A stretch of 64,000 nucleotides of DNA, taken from the NCBI RefSeq assembly GCF_010725485.1, contig NZ_AP022598.1:1426001-1490000 (forward strand), read 5' to 3'. Numbering within the stretch: the first letter of the stretch is position 1; every line of letters starts with the position of its first letter. Of the stretch, positions 1 to 9,575 are shown in pieces. Origin of the DNA: Mycolicibacterium parafortuitum (GTDB lineage Bacteria > Actinomycetota > Actinomycetes > Mycobacteriales > Mycobacteriaceae). The notes beneath the pieces are model-generated. The model saw only the letters and a program-made list of their open reading frames with translations, did not search any database and was not told where the DNA came from. The translations under genes were made by a program, and so were the position numbers.

Positions 1-593
1 GTCGTGTAGACCATCGCCACCCCGTGGTCGCGCATCTGACGCACGATCCGGTAGAGGCCTTCGACCTCGCGCTCGGAGATCGCCGAGGTGGGTTCGTCGA
101 GCATCACCACCTGAGCGCCGGTGCGGGCCGCCTTGACGATCTCGACGATCTGTCGCAGACCGACCGGAAGGCTACCCATCCTCGCGGTCGGGGAGATCGC
201 GACGTCGAACACGGCCAGCGTCTCCCTGGCCTCGGCGATCATCGCGCGCCGGTTCAGGAACGGACCGCGCGTCAACTCCCGCCCCACGAAAAGGTTTTCG
301 TAGACCGTCATGTCCTCGATCGACGCCAGCTCCTGCGGGACGATCGCCACGCCGTGCCGGACTGCGTCGCGGGTGTTCCCGGAGGCCAGCGTCTTCCCGT
401 GCACCGACACGGTGCCCGAATCGGCGGCGTACTGGCCGGAGACGATCTTCATCAATGTGGACTTACCCGCACCGTTCTCGCCCGCCAGCGCGGTCACCGT
501 TCCCGGTTCCAGGTGCAGGGTGACCCCCTGCAGTACCGGCACACCGCCGAAACTCTTTCTGATGCCCGAACATTCGAGCAGTGCCTCGGCCAT
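1..593 (-). CDS. CUT2-type sugar ABC transporter ATPase (RbsA-like), 5' part only
   Basis: The window cuts this gene at its left edge; only the first ~197 codons are present. From the ATG at 593 the reading frame stays open to base 1. Visible motifs are Walker A GENGAGKST (about residues 38-46), a Q-loop PQE, a signature-region variant LPVGLRQ, and Walker B VVMLDEP followed by TSA. This is the first nucleotide-binding domain of an RbsA/XylG-type protein, which normally has two such domains in about 500 residues. It would energise uptake of a monosaccharide or polyol together with a permease and binding protein encoded beyond the edge. It starts 2 bp after the stop of the RpiB-type isomerase gene, so it is the distal part of the same transcript. 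The substrate is inferred only from this context. Confidence 0.85.
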   Translation of the reverse strand, partial: MAEALLECSGIRKSFGGVPVLQGVTLHLEPGTVTALAGENGAGKSTLMKIVSGQYAADSGTVSVHGKTLASGNTRDAVRHGVAIVPQELASIEDMTVYENLFVGRELTRGPFLNRRAMIAEARETLAVFDVAISPTARMGSLPVGLRQIVEIVKAARTGAQVVMLDEPTSAISEREVEGLYRIVRQMRDHGVAMVYT

Positions 594-595
594 CG

Positions 596-1063
596 CTAGT
601 TCGCGACCGGATGTTCGTAGTTCTCGATCGCCTCAACCTTGGCAGCGGACGCACTCTGCGGGTCGAACTGGTAGCCCAACCATTCGCGAGCGAGCCGGCG
701 GGCCAGCTCCAACCCGATCACGCGCTGACCGAAGCACAGCACCTGCGCGTTGTTGGACAACACCGAGCGTTCCACCGAGAAGCCGTCGTGCGCGGTGACC
801 GCGCGGATGCCGGGCACCTTGTTGGCGCTGATCGCCACGCCGAGTCCGGTTCCACAGACCAGCAGAGCCCGGTCGGCCTTGCCGTCGGCGACCATCCGCG
901 CCGCCTCGACCGCGACGTGCGGGTAGGCGGTGTCCTCGTCGGCCCCCACCCCGACGTCGGTGACCACCTCCACCCTCGGGTCGGAATCCAGGTCGCGCTT
1001 GAGCGCTTCCTTGTACTCGTAACCGGCGTCGTCAGCGCCGACGACGATCCGCAGTTTGTCCAT
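596..1063 (-). CDS. derI: RpiB/LacAB-family sugar-phosphate isomerase (candidate D-erythrulose 4-phosphate isomerase)
   Basis: A 155-residue RpiB-family protein starting [14 protein letters not shown]. The family signature [15 protein letters not shown] is present, with the probable active-site cysteine at about residue 70. These cytosolic enzymes interconvert aldose and ketose phosphates. In the M. smegmatis tetritol pathway an RpiB homologue (DerI) converts D-erythrulose 4-phosphate to D-erythrose 4-phosphate, which enters the pentose phosphate pathway. The ATG at 1063 shares one base with the stop codon of the upstream kinase gene (TGATG), which supports this start over longer versions. 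A housekeeping ribose-5-phosphate isomerase is the alternative, but the neighbours favour tetrulose phosphate. Confidence 0.85.
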   Translation of the reverse strand: MDKLRIVVGADDAGYEYKEALKRDLDSDPRVEVVTDVGVGADEDTAYPHVAVEAARMVADGKADRALLVCGTGLGVAISANKVPGIRAVTAHDGFSVERSVLSNNAQVLCFGQRVIGLELARRLAREWLGYQFDPQSASAAKVEAIENYEHPVAN

Positions 1064-2802
1064 CAGTCTTCTCCTTGCGCAACAGATGTGAGGCACTCGG
1101 CGACCGCGTGCGCACACATCGCCAGTGAGGTGGCGCCGGCATCGGGCGTGCCGACGCTGCGTTCGGCCAGCGGACGGGCCCGCCCGACCTTCGGGCGCAG
1201 TTCCGCCGTCGCCCGGGCCGCGGCGGTGGCCACCTCGGCGGCGTGCCGCCAGGCCTGACCGAGCGGGACGCCGTCAGACACTCGCCGGTCCAGCTCGTCG
1301 ACCAGCGGCAGCAGCGCGTCGAGCATCGTCTTGTCGCCCGGCGCCGCCCCGCCGAGGTCGACGAGTGCCTGGTAGCCGTCCCGCACGGCGGCCGCAACAG
1401 CCGCGGAGTCAGGGGTGCCGGTGTCGCCGAGACGGGTCCCCGCCGTCGTGAGCAGCGCGCCCCACAGCACACCGGACGTGCCGCCGGCCTTGGCCGCCCA
1501 CGCCTTGCCCGCGGCGCTGAGCACCGACCCGTGTCCCGCACCGGCGTCGGCGGCCTCGCTTGCGGCGTCCCGCGCTGCCGAGGAGCCCTTCACCATGCCG
1601 CGGCCGTGATCCCCGTCGCCGGCGACGGCGTCGATCCGGCCCAGCTCGGCCTCGGCGTCGGCGAGCATTGCGGCCACGGCTGCCAGGGCGCGGGCGACCA
1701 GCCGGCCGGCGGCGCGGCCCTCGTCGTCCGCGATGTCAGCGGGTTGTGTTGCCGCCGTTATCGTTTCGTCATCCGGGCTGCGGAGTTCACCGGCCGCAGC
1801 CGGCACGGCTGAGCCCTTGCGGTAGGCCGGGGTGTCAGCGGGTGCGGTCCAGTACCGCTCCAGTTCATCGTCGAGCCACATCACGGTGAGCGAACAACCC
1901 GCCATGTCCAGGCTGGTGACGAGTTCACCGACCTCCGGTTCGACGACGACGTATCCACGCTCGCGCAGCAGTCGCGAGACCTCGCCCCACACCACGAACA
2001 GTTCCTCGTACTTGGTGCGACCGAGTCCGTTGAGGATCACCGCGATGCGGCCGGCCTCAGCGTCGGGGCGGTCGCCCAGGACACCGTCGACCAGGGTGGC
2101 GGCCAACCCGGCTGCCGTCGGCAGCGGTTCCTCGGCGATCCCAGGCTCTCCGTGGATGCCCAGGCCGACGCCCATCTGCCCCTCCGGCACCGTGAACAGC
2201 GGCGCGTCAGCGCCCGGCAACGTGCATCCGTCGAACGCCACCCCGAGCGTGCGGGTGGCCGCGTTCGCCGCCGCCGCGACCCGGAGCACACCGGCGAGGT
2301 CGAGCCCGTCCTCGGCTGCCGCGCTCGCGCACTTGAAAACCGTGAAGTCCCCGGCGATGCCGCGTCGTTTCGGCTCGTCACCGCGGGGTGCGCTGGCGAC
2401 GTCATCGGTCACGGCGAAGTAGTGCGCGTCGATTCCCTCGCTGCGCAGCTGCGTCACGGCCAGACCGAAGTTCATCACGTCGCCGGCGTAGTTGCCGGTG
2501 GTCAGCAGCACGCCCGCGTCGGAGTGGGCGGCGCGCGCCACCGACGCGGCTTCCTCGGCCGACGGCGACGTGAAGATGTTGCCGACGACCGCGCCGTCGG
2601 CGAACCCGGGCCCCACGGTGCCGCAGAACGCCGGATAGTGCCCGGACCCGCCGCCGATCACGACGGCCACCTTCCCCGGCCGGGTCTGGTGCGCGCGCAC
2701 CACGCCGCCGGGCACACCGACCACGTGGCGGGCGTTCGCGTCGAGGAACCCCACCAGCATGTCCTCGGTGAACCGGGCGGGGTCGTTGCACAGCTTCGTC
2801 AT
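1063..2802 (-). CDS. derK: Dihydroxyacetone/erythrulose kinase (DhaK-DhaL fusion)
   Basis: A 579-residue ATP-dependent DAK-family kinase in one chain. Residues 1-330 form the DhaK substrate domain, with GGGSGHYP and the GIHGEPG motif whose His217 is expected to hold the keto substrate covalently. Residues ~365-579 form the DhaL ATP-binding domain with the metal-binding cluster [10 protein letters not shown] (Asp391, Asp396, Asp398). In M. smegmatis, homologues DerK and LerK phosphorylate erythrulose made from tetritols. The context (EltD-like and SDR dehydrogenases, RpiB-type isomerase) points to erythrulose rather than dihydroxyacetone. The ATG at 2802 overlaps the stop of the preceding ATPase gene by 4 bp (ATGA), and its own stop overlaps the isomerase start. 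Sequence alone does not separate D- from L-erythrulose. Confidence 0.85.
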   Translation of the reverse strand: MTKLCNDPARFTEDMLVGFLDANARHVVGVPGGVVRAHQTRPGKVAVVIGGGSGHYPAFCGTVGPGFADGAVVGNIFTSPSAEEAASVARAAHSDAGVLLTTGNYAGDVMNFGLAVTQLRSEGIDAHYFAVTDDVASAPRGDEPKRRGIAGDFTVFKCASAAAEDGLDLAGVLRVAAAANAATRTLGVAFDGCTLPGADAPLFTVPEGQMGVGLGIHGEPGIAEEPLPTAAGLAATLVDGVLGDRPDAEAGRIAVILNGLGRTKYEELFVVWGEVSRLLRERGYVVVEPEVGELVTSLDMAGCSLTVMWLDDELERYWTAPADTPAYRKGSAVPAAAGELRSPDDETITAATQPADIADDEGRAAGRLVARALAAVAAMLADAEAELGRIDAVAGDGDHGRGMVKGSSAARDAASEAADAGAGHGSVLSAAGKAWAAKAGGTSGVLWGALLTTAGTRLGDTGTPDSAAVAAAVRDGYQALVDLGGAAPGDKTMLDALLPLVDELDRRVSDGVPLGQAWRHAAEVATAAARATAELRPKVGRARPLAERSVGTPDAGATSLAMCAHAVAECLTSVAQGED

Positions 2803-3968
2803 CGCAACCTGTCTCCGGATTCGGCGTCGAACAGATACACGCGCTCGGGGGGCGCGGTCACGGCCACTCGCTGCTCCGGCTCATACGAGTCGGCCGCGGG
2901 CGTCTGCACCACGAGACCGTCCTCCAGCCCGGCCACGGTGCCGGTCAACAGCCCGAACTCCAGCAGGTGCTCGAAATACGCGACCGTCGCGGTGATCCCG
3001 TCACCGGTGGCGCCACCGATCACACAGTCTTGCGGCCGGATTCCGACGTCGACCGTCGCGCCGTCCTGCAGACCCGAAGCCGACGCATCCACGCTGGTGT
3101 CCAGACCGCCTGCACCGGAGCCGATCTCGACGCGGACGCGGCCCTCGTGGACCCGGGCGACACCGCGCAGCACGTTGATCTGCGGTTCGCCGACGAACTG
3201 GGCCACGAACAGGTTGGCCGGATCGTCGAACACCTCGTCGGGTGTGCCGAACTGCTGGACCACGCCGGCGTCCATCACCGCCAGCCGGTCCGCCAGCGAC
3301 AACGCCTCCACCTGGTCGTGGGTGACCACGATCGTCGTGTATCCGAATTCACGTTGCAGCACCTTGAGTTCGCGGCGCACCCGTTGCCGCGCCGACGCGT
3401 CGAGGTGACTCAGCGGTTCGTCGAGCAACAGCACCGGTGGATTCCGCACGAGTGCCCGGGCCAGCGCGACCCGTTGCTTCTGCCCGCTGGACAGGCCCGC
3501 GGGCCGCAGCTCGAGCATGTCGTCGAGCTCGAGTCGGCGGCTGATCGCGGCCACCGTCTGCTCGGCGCCCTTGACCTTCCGGGCCTTCAGGCCGTAGAGC
3601 AGGTTCTCCCGCACCGACATCGGCGGGTAGAGCGCGTAGCTCTCGAAGCCGACTCCGACACCACGCTTGGCGGCAGGCAGCTGGGAGACCTCCCGGTCCC
3701 CGATCCGGATGGATCCGCTGGTGACCGTCTCCAGTCCGGCGATCATGCGCAGCGTGGTGGTCTTCCCGCAGCCCGAGGGGCCGAGCAGCGCGACCAGTTC
3801 CCCCGCTTCGATCGCGAGGTTGATGCCCTTGACCGCGGGCACGTCCTCCCGGCCGCGGTAGACCTTGACCAGATCGGTCAGCGTAAGGCTCTGCGCTGCC
3901 GCCGTCCCCGTCGCACCGCTTCCCCGGGTCTGCTTCGTCGTCGAAGTCGTCCGAGTGGTCGATGTCAC
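2799..3968 (-). CDS. CUT1-type (MalK/UgpC-like) ABC transporter ATPase, copy 1
   Basis: A 389-residue ATPase that probably pairs with the next ATPase to drive one carbohydrate importer. It shows Walker A GPSGCGKT (63-70), signature LSSGQKQ (about 159-165), Walker B LLLDEP, D-loop LSHLD and the switch histidine in VVTHD. A C-terminal MOP/OB-like regulatory domain follows (~250-389). The Q-loop position reads GFESYALYP, with Glu109 where glutamine is usual. The first ~25 residues are a Thr/Ser-rich extension. The GTG start at 3968 overlaps the upstream ATPase stop by 4 bp (GTGA), consistent with translational coupling. Polyol importers with two separate ATPases are known (rhizobial GlpS/GlpT); heterodimer formation is inferred here. 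Confidence 0.9.
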   Translation of the reverse strand: MTSTTRTTSTTKQTRGSGATGTAAAQSLTLTDLVKVYRGREDVPAVKGINLAIEAGELVALLGPSGCGKTTTLRMIAGLETVTSGSIRIGDREVSQLPAAKRGVGVGFESYALYPPMSVRENLLYGLKARKVKGAEQTVAAISRRLELDDMLELRPAGLSSGQKQRVALARALVRNPPVLLLDEPLSHLDASARQRVRRELKVLQREFGYTTIVVTHDQVEALSLADRLAVMDAGVVQQFGTPDEVFDDPANLFVAQFVGEPQINVLRGVARVHEGRVRVEIGSGAGGLDTSVDASASGLQDGATVDVGIRPQDCVIGGATGDGITATVAYFEHLLEFGLLTGTVAGLEDGLVVQTPAADSYEPEQRVAVTAPPERVYLFDAESGDRLR

Positions 3969-5092
3969 TGTGCCGCCTCCAACACCGGCTCTTGGCCGGA
4001 AGTTCGCAGCGACGGCGTGGAGCCCTCGCCGATCGCAAACAGATGGACGTCGGCGTCGGCGACGGTCAGCGTGACCTCGGCGCCTTCGCCCACGCCACCG
4101 CGGCCCTCGGCCAGTACGACCAGCTGGGTGCCGCCGATGTCGACGGTGAGCTCGATGTTGCGGCCCAGCCGCTCGGCGAGAACGACGCGCCCGCGGGGTG
4201 CTTCGTCGGACGCACCGACCTGAATGTCGGAGGGGCGCAATCCCACCCGGACCCGGTCGCCGCGCTGACACGTCGTCTCAGGTGGGACGGGAACGTCGAA
4301 CGTGCCGTCACCGAGCCGAATCCGGCCGGTGTCCACCACACCGTCGAGCAGGTTGATCTCGGGCTGACCGACCGCCTTGGCCACGAAGGTGTCCACCGGT
4401 CGGCGCCAGATCTCCTCCGGACGCCCGATCTGCACCAGCCGGCCGTCACGCATGACCGCGATGCGGTCCCCCAGCGCCAGCGCCTCCTGATAGTCGTGCG
4501 TGACGTAGATCGTGGTGGTGCTGCTCATCGCACCGAGCTGCTTGAGTTCGGCGCGCATCGACGCCCGCAACTTGGCGTCGAGGTGACTCAACGGCTCGTC
4601 GAGCAGGTAGACATCAGCCGGGCGGACCAGTACCCGCCCCAGCGCCACACGTTGACGCTGCCCGTTGGACAGCTCCCGCGGAAATCGCTTCTGCAGGTGG
4701 TTGATTCCGAGAGTTGAGGTGACCTGGTCGATGCGCTCGGCCCGCTCGGCCTCGGTGTAGCGGCCCGTCCGGCCGGACTTCAGCGGCGAGGCGAGGTTCT
4801 CGGCGACGGTCTTCTGCGGGTACAGCGCATAGCTTTCGAACGCCATGGCGACGTTGCGGTGGTACGGCTCCACCAGGGTGACGTCGGTGCCGCCGATGTG
4901 GATCGACCCCGAGTCGATGTCGACCAGGCCGGCCAGTGCTTTCAGGGTGGTGGTCTTGCCCGCGCCACTGGGGCCCAGGATCACGAAGAACTCCCCGTCG
5001 GCGATGTCCACCGAGACGCCGTCCACCGCGGCGATCGTGCTGCCGCCCTTCTTGAACGACTTGTGCACGTCGACCATCGACACCGTTGCCAT
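3965..5092 (-). CDS. CUT1-type (MalK/UgpC-like) ABC transporter ATPase, copy 2
   Basis: A 375-residue ATPase with Walker A GPSGAGKT (40-47), signature LSNGQRQ (141-147), Walker B VYLLDEP (161-167), His199 in the switch and a C-terminal MOP-like domain. The Q-loop again has glutamate (Glu86 in AFESYALYP), as in the neighbouring ATPase, so both copies share the change. The ATG at 5092 overlaps the stop of the permease gene by one base. With copy 1, two permeases and a lipoprotein it makes a complete import system. The two ATPases differ throughout their length, so they are not a recent tandem duplication. Tetritol is the likely substrate by context only. Confidence 0.9.
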   Translation of the reverse strand: MATVSMVDVHKSFKKGGSTIAAVDGVSVDIADGEFFVILGPSGAGKTTTLKALAGLVDIDSGSIHIGGTDVTLVEPYHRNVAMAFESYALYPQKTVAENLASPLKSGRTGRYTEAERAERIDQVTSTLGINHLQKRFPRELSNGQRQRVALGRVLVRPADVYLLDEPLSHLDAKLRASMRAELKQLGAMSSTTTIYVTHDYQEALALGDRIAVMRDGRLVQIGRPEEIWRRPVDTFVAKAVGQPEINLLDGVVDTGRIRLGDGTFDVPVPPETTCQRGDRVRVGLRPSDIQVGASDEAPRGRVVLAERLGRNIELTVDIGGTQLVVLAEGRGGVGEGAEVTLTVADADVHLFAIGEGSTPSLRTSGQEPVLEAAQ

Positions 5093-5982
5093 CAGGCCTT
5101 CACCGCCCCGAATGAAAGGCCGCGCACCAGATACCTCTGAATGGTCAGAGCCAGGATCAGCGGGGGTAGCGCGGCGATGATGGCGGCCGCCGCGGTCAGG
5201 TTGTAGTACGCCTGCCCGCCGCCGCCGAGGAACTTGGTGATCGCAAGGGTCACCGTGCCGGCATTGCTGTCGGCGAGAATGAGCGGGAACACGTAGTTGT
5301 TCCACGCGAAGATGAAGGCCAGCAGCGCGGCTGCGGCGATACCGGGCCGGACGATCGGCAGCGCGACCATCACGAACGCCTGCCGCCGGGTGTATCCGTC
5401 CAGCAGCGCCGCCTGCTCGAGATCCTCGGGCAGGTCCTGAAAGTAGGACCGCAGGATCCACACCACCAGTGGCATGGTGACCAACTGCAGCACCCAGATC
5501 ATGCCGACCTTGGTGTCGAACAGCCCGATCTGGTTGTAGATCACGAACAGCGGCACGATCACCATCAGTTCGGGTGCGAACCGGAACGACAGCATGGTGA
5601 ACATCAGGTCGTTGCTGCCCTTGTACTGCCAACGGCCCGCGGCGTAGGCGGCCGGGATGCCGATGACGAGCGACACGATCACCGCGCCGCCGCAGTTGAG
5701 CAGGCTGGTCAGAAGCGAGGCCTTGAAGTCGACGCTGGTCATCTCGGTGCCCTTGTTGCTCAGCACCGTGACGAAGTTCTCCAGCGTCGGACTGAACGCG
5801 AAGTAGGTGGTGGTCTGCTCCTCGGCGTTCTTCAACGCCAGCAACAACATCCAGAAGATCGGGAACAGCGAGAACACGAACCAGAACACCAACCCGACGT
5901 CGGCGGCGACCGCGCCGATCGACCACCTCCGCTGACCGGGTTGCAGTTCCGCGCGGCTGAAACGCTCCTTCAGAGTTGCCAT
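5092..5982 (-). CDS. Carbohydrate ABC transporter permease (MalG/UgpE-like)
   Basis: A 296-residue inner-membrane permease of the binding-protein-dependent type with about six hydrophobic segments. The cytoplasmic coupling (EAA) loop reads EQAALLDGYTRRQAF followed by LPIVRPGIA, placing it in the MalG/UgpE branch, where the permease has a cytoplasmic N-terminus and a first segment near residue 25. The start at 5982 follows the stop of the partner permease by 2 bp and gives a normal length. It forms the translocation path with the upstream permease and docks to the two downstream-encoded ATPases. Confidence 0.9.
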   Translation of the reverse strand: MATLKERFSRAELQPGQRRWSIGAVAADVGLVFWFVFSLFPIFWMLLLALKNAEEQTTTYFAFSPTLENFVTVLSNKGTEMTSVDFKASLLTSLLNCGGAVIVSLVIGIPAAYAAGRWQYKGSNDLMFTMLSFRFAPELMVIVPLFVIYNQIGLFDTKVGMIWVLQLVTMPLVVWILRSYFQDLPEDLEQAALLDGYTRRQAFVMVALPIVRPGIAAAALLAFIFAWNNYVFPLILADSNAGTVTLAITKFLGGGGQAYYNLTAAAAIIAALPPLILALTIQRYLVRGLSFGAVKA

Positions 5983-5984
5983 GT

Positions 5985-6941
5985 CTACGACTCCGCCCCG
6001 GCAGCGCGGCGCTGCGCCTTGCCCAGCACGCTGACCAGGTAGCGCGCCGTGATGAACACGATGACCCAGAGCAGCAGCATGTAGGTGCTGCCGCGGGAGT
6101 AGTCCAGGTTGATGATCGAATCCTCGAACGCACCGATCTGCAGGGTCCTGGTGGCCACACCGGGACCGCCCGCGGTCAACACGTAGATGTGATCGAACAC
6201 CTTGAGGTTGTCCATGAACCGGAAGATCACCGCGACCAGGATGTAGGGCCACAGCATCGGCAGCATCAGCTTGCGGAACATGTAGAACCAGCTCGCGCCG
6301 TCGACGTCGGACGCCTCGAACGGCTCCTTGGGCAGTGACCGGATCCCGGCCAGCACCAGGATCGCGACGAACGGGGTGAAGATCCACAGATCGACCAGGA
6401 TCACCGACCACAGCGCATTGGTCGCCGACAGCCAGTCGAAGGTGTTACCCAGCGCCAGCACATGATTCAGAATCCCGAACTGCGGGTTGAACATCAGTTT
6501 CCAGATCACGCCCGCGATCACCGGTGCGATCATCAGCGGCAGGATCAGCACCTTCTCGAACACCTTGCCGATCAGCGACGAGCGGTTCAGCAGCAGCGCC
6601 AGCGCCACCCCGATGACCGTCTCGATGACGGTGGCGACCACCGCGAAGATCGCGGTGACCTTGACGCTCTCCCAGAAGATCTGGTCCCCGAGCACGGATC
6701 GGAAGTTGTCGAACCAGACGAAACGCGGATCGGGGTTGACCGCCGCATAGTTCAGGAATGCGTAGTAGGCACCCACCGCGAACGGATACAGGATGCCGAT
6801 GACGATCACCACGGCCGGGACCGACAGCAGGTACGGGCGCAACCGGCGCCGCCAGGTCGGCACCTCGGGTGCGGTGCGCGCCGATCCCGCGTCGGCCTGA
6901 TCTGCCGGTGCGGCGGGCTGCTTGGAGGTCTGCAAAGTCAT
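5985..6941 (-). CDS. Carbohydrate ABC transporter permease (MalF/UgpA-like)
   Basis: A 318-residue permease with six predicted membrane segments. A ~30-residue Ala/Pro-rich cytoplasmic tail precedes the first segment (RRRLRPYLLSVPAVVIVIG). The EAA coupling loop reads EPFEASDVDGASWFYMF. It is the MalF/UgpA-type partner of the adjacent permease, giving a heterodimeric channel. The gene begins 11 bp after the lipoprotein gene stop and is part of the operon running from the zinc dehydrogenase gene toward the left edge. The order binding protein, permease A, permease B, ATPases is typical of CUT1 importers. Confidence 0.9.
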   Translation of the reverse strand: MTLQTSKQPAAPADQADAGSARTAPEVPTWRRRLRPYLLSVPAVVIVIGILYPFAVGAYYAFLNYAAVNPDPRFVWFDNFRSVLGDQIFWESVKVTAIFAVVATVIETVIGVALALLLNRSSLIGKVFEKVLILPLMIAPVIAGVIWKLMFNPQFGILNHVLALGNTFDWLSATNALWSVILVDLWIFTPFVAILVLAGIRSLPKEPFEASDVDGASWFYMFRKLMLPMLWPYILVAVIFRFMDNLKVFDHIYVLTAGGPGVATRTLQIGAFEDSIINLDYSRGSTYMLLLWVIVFITARYLVSVLGKAQRRAAGAES

Positions 6942-6952
6942 GTCGCCGGCTC

Positions 6953-8395
6953 CTACAGGTTGACCTTGGAGGTGTTGGTCTTCGCCAGGCTGCGCAATCG
7001 GGAGGCCGCGTCGTCACCGCCGTAGATGTCCTGCAGGGCGACCGCCCAGTCCTTGGTGGTGTCGAAGAACTTCTTCTGCGGGGTGAACTGGATCTTGGAC
7101 GAGCCGATGACGGTTTCGAAGGCCTCGAGATAGCCGGGTTGGTTGCCGGCGACCCGCTTGAAGGTGCTGTCGAACACGGACTTTCGGACCGGGTCGGCGA
7201 AGATACCGCCCTCGACGGCCTTCGTCATCGATTCCTTGCCGGTGGCCCACTGGATGAACAGCCAGGCCGGCAGCTTGTTGGCGGAGTTGGCGTTCATCGC
7301 CCAACTCCACGTCCACAGGTTGGTCTTGTAGTTGCCGTCGGGCCCGGCCGGTCCTGCGTACCACCCGAGGTTGCCCGCTTCGGCGCTGGCGCCGGGCTTG
7401 TTCTTCGGATAGGTGGCGCTGTCGGCGTCGTAGACCATCATCGCCGTCCCGTCGCCGAGATCTCCCGTGGCGTTGGGATAGTCGTAGGTGGTCCACGACG
7501 TCGGACCGGCCTTCTGCTGCATCTCGATCCACTTGCGGGTGAAGTCCACGGCCCGGTCGCTGGCCATCTCGGCGATCAATTCGGTGCCGTCGAACGTGTA
7601 GTCGACGGCCCCTTCCCGGACGTACTGGGTCATGAAGCCGGGGTGGATCGTCGCCCAGGACTTCGATCCGCGGGTCGCGATGCCGTACCGGTTGGCCGAT
7701 CGGTCGGTGAGGTCGATCGCCAACTGGATGAAATCGTCGAAGTTGTCCGGAAGCCGGATGCCCCGCCGGTCGAAATAGGCCTTGTTGTAGGCGACGACAT
7801 TGTTCTCGAAGCCCCACGGGATGGCCCACTGGCCGCCGCTGCCGAGCGGTTGCCCGGTGGTCAGGTCCCATCGGGTGGAGGTCCGCAGGCCGTCGAAGAT
7901 GTCCTCGAAGTCGTACTCGGCAGAGGTGGCCGAGGAGTTCTGCAGCCACGGGCCCAGGTCCTCGATCCATCCCGGCGGGCCGTACTGCCAGATGAAGTAG
8001 GCGCCCAGCATGAACGCGTCGTGCTTTCCGGTGCCGCCCGCCAACTCGGTGTTGAGCTTGGTGAAGTAGTCCGCCTCGGGCACCAGGTCGACGTTGACGT
8101 CGATGCCGGTCAGCTCGGTGAACTCGGCAAGCATCGGCTGGTAGGACACCTGGTACGGGTGCGGGGTCTGCAGGATGTTGATGGTCTGACCGGACGCCTT
8201 CTTCCAGTCGAAGCCGCCGGTGACGTCCGCTGCCCCGTTGGGTGCACTGCTTCGGCCGCCCACCCCGCACGCCGACAGTACCGGCAGGCTGACCGCCGCC
8301 GCTCCGGCAAGACCCATGGCGGCCAGCATGTTTCGGCGTGTCATGGGTCGGTGTGCGCCGAGGCGATGGGGTCCGCTCGGGGTATCTGGGCTCAT
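6953..8395 (-). CDS. Tat-exported lipoprotein, sugar/polyol ABC transporter binding protein
   Basis: An extracytoplasmic solute-binding protein of family 1. From the ATG at 8395 it is 480 residues; an internal ATG at 8344 (MTRRNMLAAMG) would give 463. The N-terminus carries a Tat-like twin arginine (TRRNML), a hydrophobic core and a lipobox LSAC, so a folded, lipid-anchored protein on the outer face of the membrane is expected. The mature part has Trp/Tyr-rich segments typical of sugar binding (GPPGWIEDLGPW, WAIPWGFENN, WTWSWAMN). The 8395 start lies 14 bp behind the dehydrogenase stop; neither start has a strong Shine-Dalgarno sequence. The ligand is probably a tetritol by association with EltD-like and DAK-like enzymes. 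Confidence 0.88.
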   Translation of the reverse strand: MSPDTPSGPHRLGAHRPMTRRNMLAAMGLAGAAAVSLPVLSACGVGGRSSAPNGAADVTGGFDWKKASGQTINILQTPHPYQVSYQPMLAEFTELTGIDVNVDLVPEADYFTKLNTELAGGTGKHDAFMLGAYFIWQYGPPGWIEDLGPWLQNSSATSAEYDFEDIFDGLRTSTRWDLTTGQPLGSGGQWAIPWGFENNVVAYNKAYFDRRGIRLPDNFDDFIQLAIDLTDRSANRYGIATRGSKSWATIHPGFMTQYVREGAVDYTFDGTELIAEMASDRAVDFTRKWIEMQQKAGPTSWTTYDYPNATGDLGDGTAMMVYDADSATYPKNKPGASAEAGNLGWYAGPAGPDGNYKTNLWTWSWAMNANSANKLPAWLFIQWATGKESMTKAVEGGIFADPVRKSVFDSTFKRVAGNQPGYLEAFETVIGSSKIQFTPQKKFFDTTKDWAVALQDIYGGDDAASRLRSLAKTNTSKVNL

Positions 8396-8409
8396 CACAG
8401 TCGCTTTCG

Positions 8410-9498
8410 CTACGCCGGGATCAGGGAGACCTTGACCGACTCCTTGCCGTTGGCCACCAGGTCGAGCCCCTTCTGGAATTCGGTGAGGGGCAGCTGGTGG
8501 GTGCAGATCTCGTTCATCGGCAACGCGCCGGACTCGATCATCTTGATCGCGGCCGGCCAGCAGTACGGGCCCAGATGCGCGCCGAGGACATCGAGTTCCT
8601 TGTCGTCGCTGATGATGCTCCAGTCGACGGTGGCCTCGCTGCCGAAGACGCCGTACTCGACATAACGTCCGAGCTTGCGTAACAGGTTGAGCCCCTGCGG
8701 CACCGCCGAGGTGTGGCCGGTGCCCTCCAGGTACACGTCGGCTCCGTAGCCCTCGGTGAGATCCCTGATGATCTTCTCGGCGTCCTGCTCTGCGATGTTG
8801 ATGGTGAGATCGGCGCCGCACTTCTCGGCGAGCTTGAGCTTCTCGGGCGCCATATCCAGCGCGATCACCCGCATCGGGCTCTTCGCCTTGGCGCCGGCGA
8901 CCATACCGAGACCGATGGGCCCGCACCCGGCCACCACGACGGTGTCCTCGAACGTGATCTGTGCGCGCTCGACGGCGTGCAACGCACACGACAGCGGTTC
9001 GGCGAACGCCGCGTGGTGTGCCGGCACCTCCGGGGAGACCTTGTGCACCAGTGCTTCTGCGGGATACACCATGTAGCTGGCCATGGCGCCCGGGGTGCGG
9101 CGCTTGAAGCCGTACAGGTCGTGCGGCTGACACATGTGGTACTGGCCGCGCTTGCAGAACCTGCACTCCCAGCACGGGACGATCTGCTCGGAGACCACGC
9201 GGTCACCGACTGCGATGCCCCACCGCTGGGCGGCTTCGTCGTCCAGTTCGACGACCCGGCCGACGAATTCATGACCGGGGATCACCATGGTCTCGGCCCA
9301 GGCGGGACGGTTCTCGTCGCCCCAGAACTTCGCCGCACCGTGGTAGCACTTGAGGTCGCTGGCACAGATGCCGACGGCCTCGACCTTGATGAGCGCCTCG
9401 CCCGGTCGCCGCGTCGGCACCGCGACCTCTTCGAGTCGGTAGTCGTGCGGACCGTGGCACACCACCGCTTGCATCTTCTCGGGTGTCGGATCGGACAT
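8410..9498 (-). CDS. eltD: Zinc-dependent polyol dehydrogenase, erythritol/L-threitol dehydrogenase-like
   Basis: A 362-residue medium-chain alcohol dehydrogenase. Catalytic zinc ligands are in GICASD (Cys45) and PGHEFVG (His76-Glu77). Structural zinc is bound by Cys109, 112, 115 and 123 in CWECRFCKRGQYHMC. The NAD-binding glycine motif is GCGPIGLG. The sequence closely resembles the M. smegmatis enzyme EltD, which oxidises erythritol to D-erythrulose and L-threitol to L-erythrulose; this is recalled, not searched. The start MSDPTPEK at 9498 avoids an unconserved 13-residue extension. It is the first gene of the leftward operon and is divergent from the SorC-type regulator, with operator-like repeats between them. 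Confidence 0.85.
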   Translation of the reverse strand: MSDPTPEKMQAVVCHGPHDYRLEEVAVPTRRPGEALIKVEAVGICASDLKCYHGAAKFWGDENRPAWAETMVIPGHEFVGRVVELDDEAAQRWGIAVGDRVVSEQIVPCWECRFCKRGQYHMCQPHDLYGFKRRTPGAMASYMVYPAEALVHKVSPEVPAHHAAFAEPLSCALHAVERAQITFEDTVVVAGCGPIGLGMVAGAKAKSPMRVIALDMAPEKLKLAEKCGADLTINIAEQDAEKIIRDLTEGYGADVYLEGTGHTSAVPQGLNLLRKLGRYVEYGVFGSEATVDWSIISDDKELDVLGAHLGPYCWPAAIKMIESGALPMNEICTHQLPLTEFQKGLDLVANGKESVKVSLIPA

Positions 9499-9575
9499 CA
9501 GCGCTCCTGGGGATGTCGGCGGATTCAGGGTCATCACCGCGGTCGGGCGATGTGGGTGCAGTCACACTAACTCCC

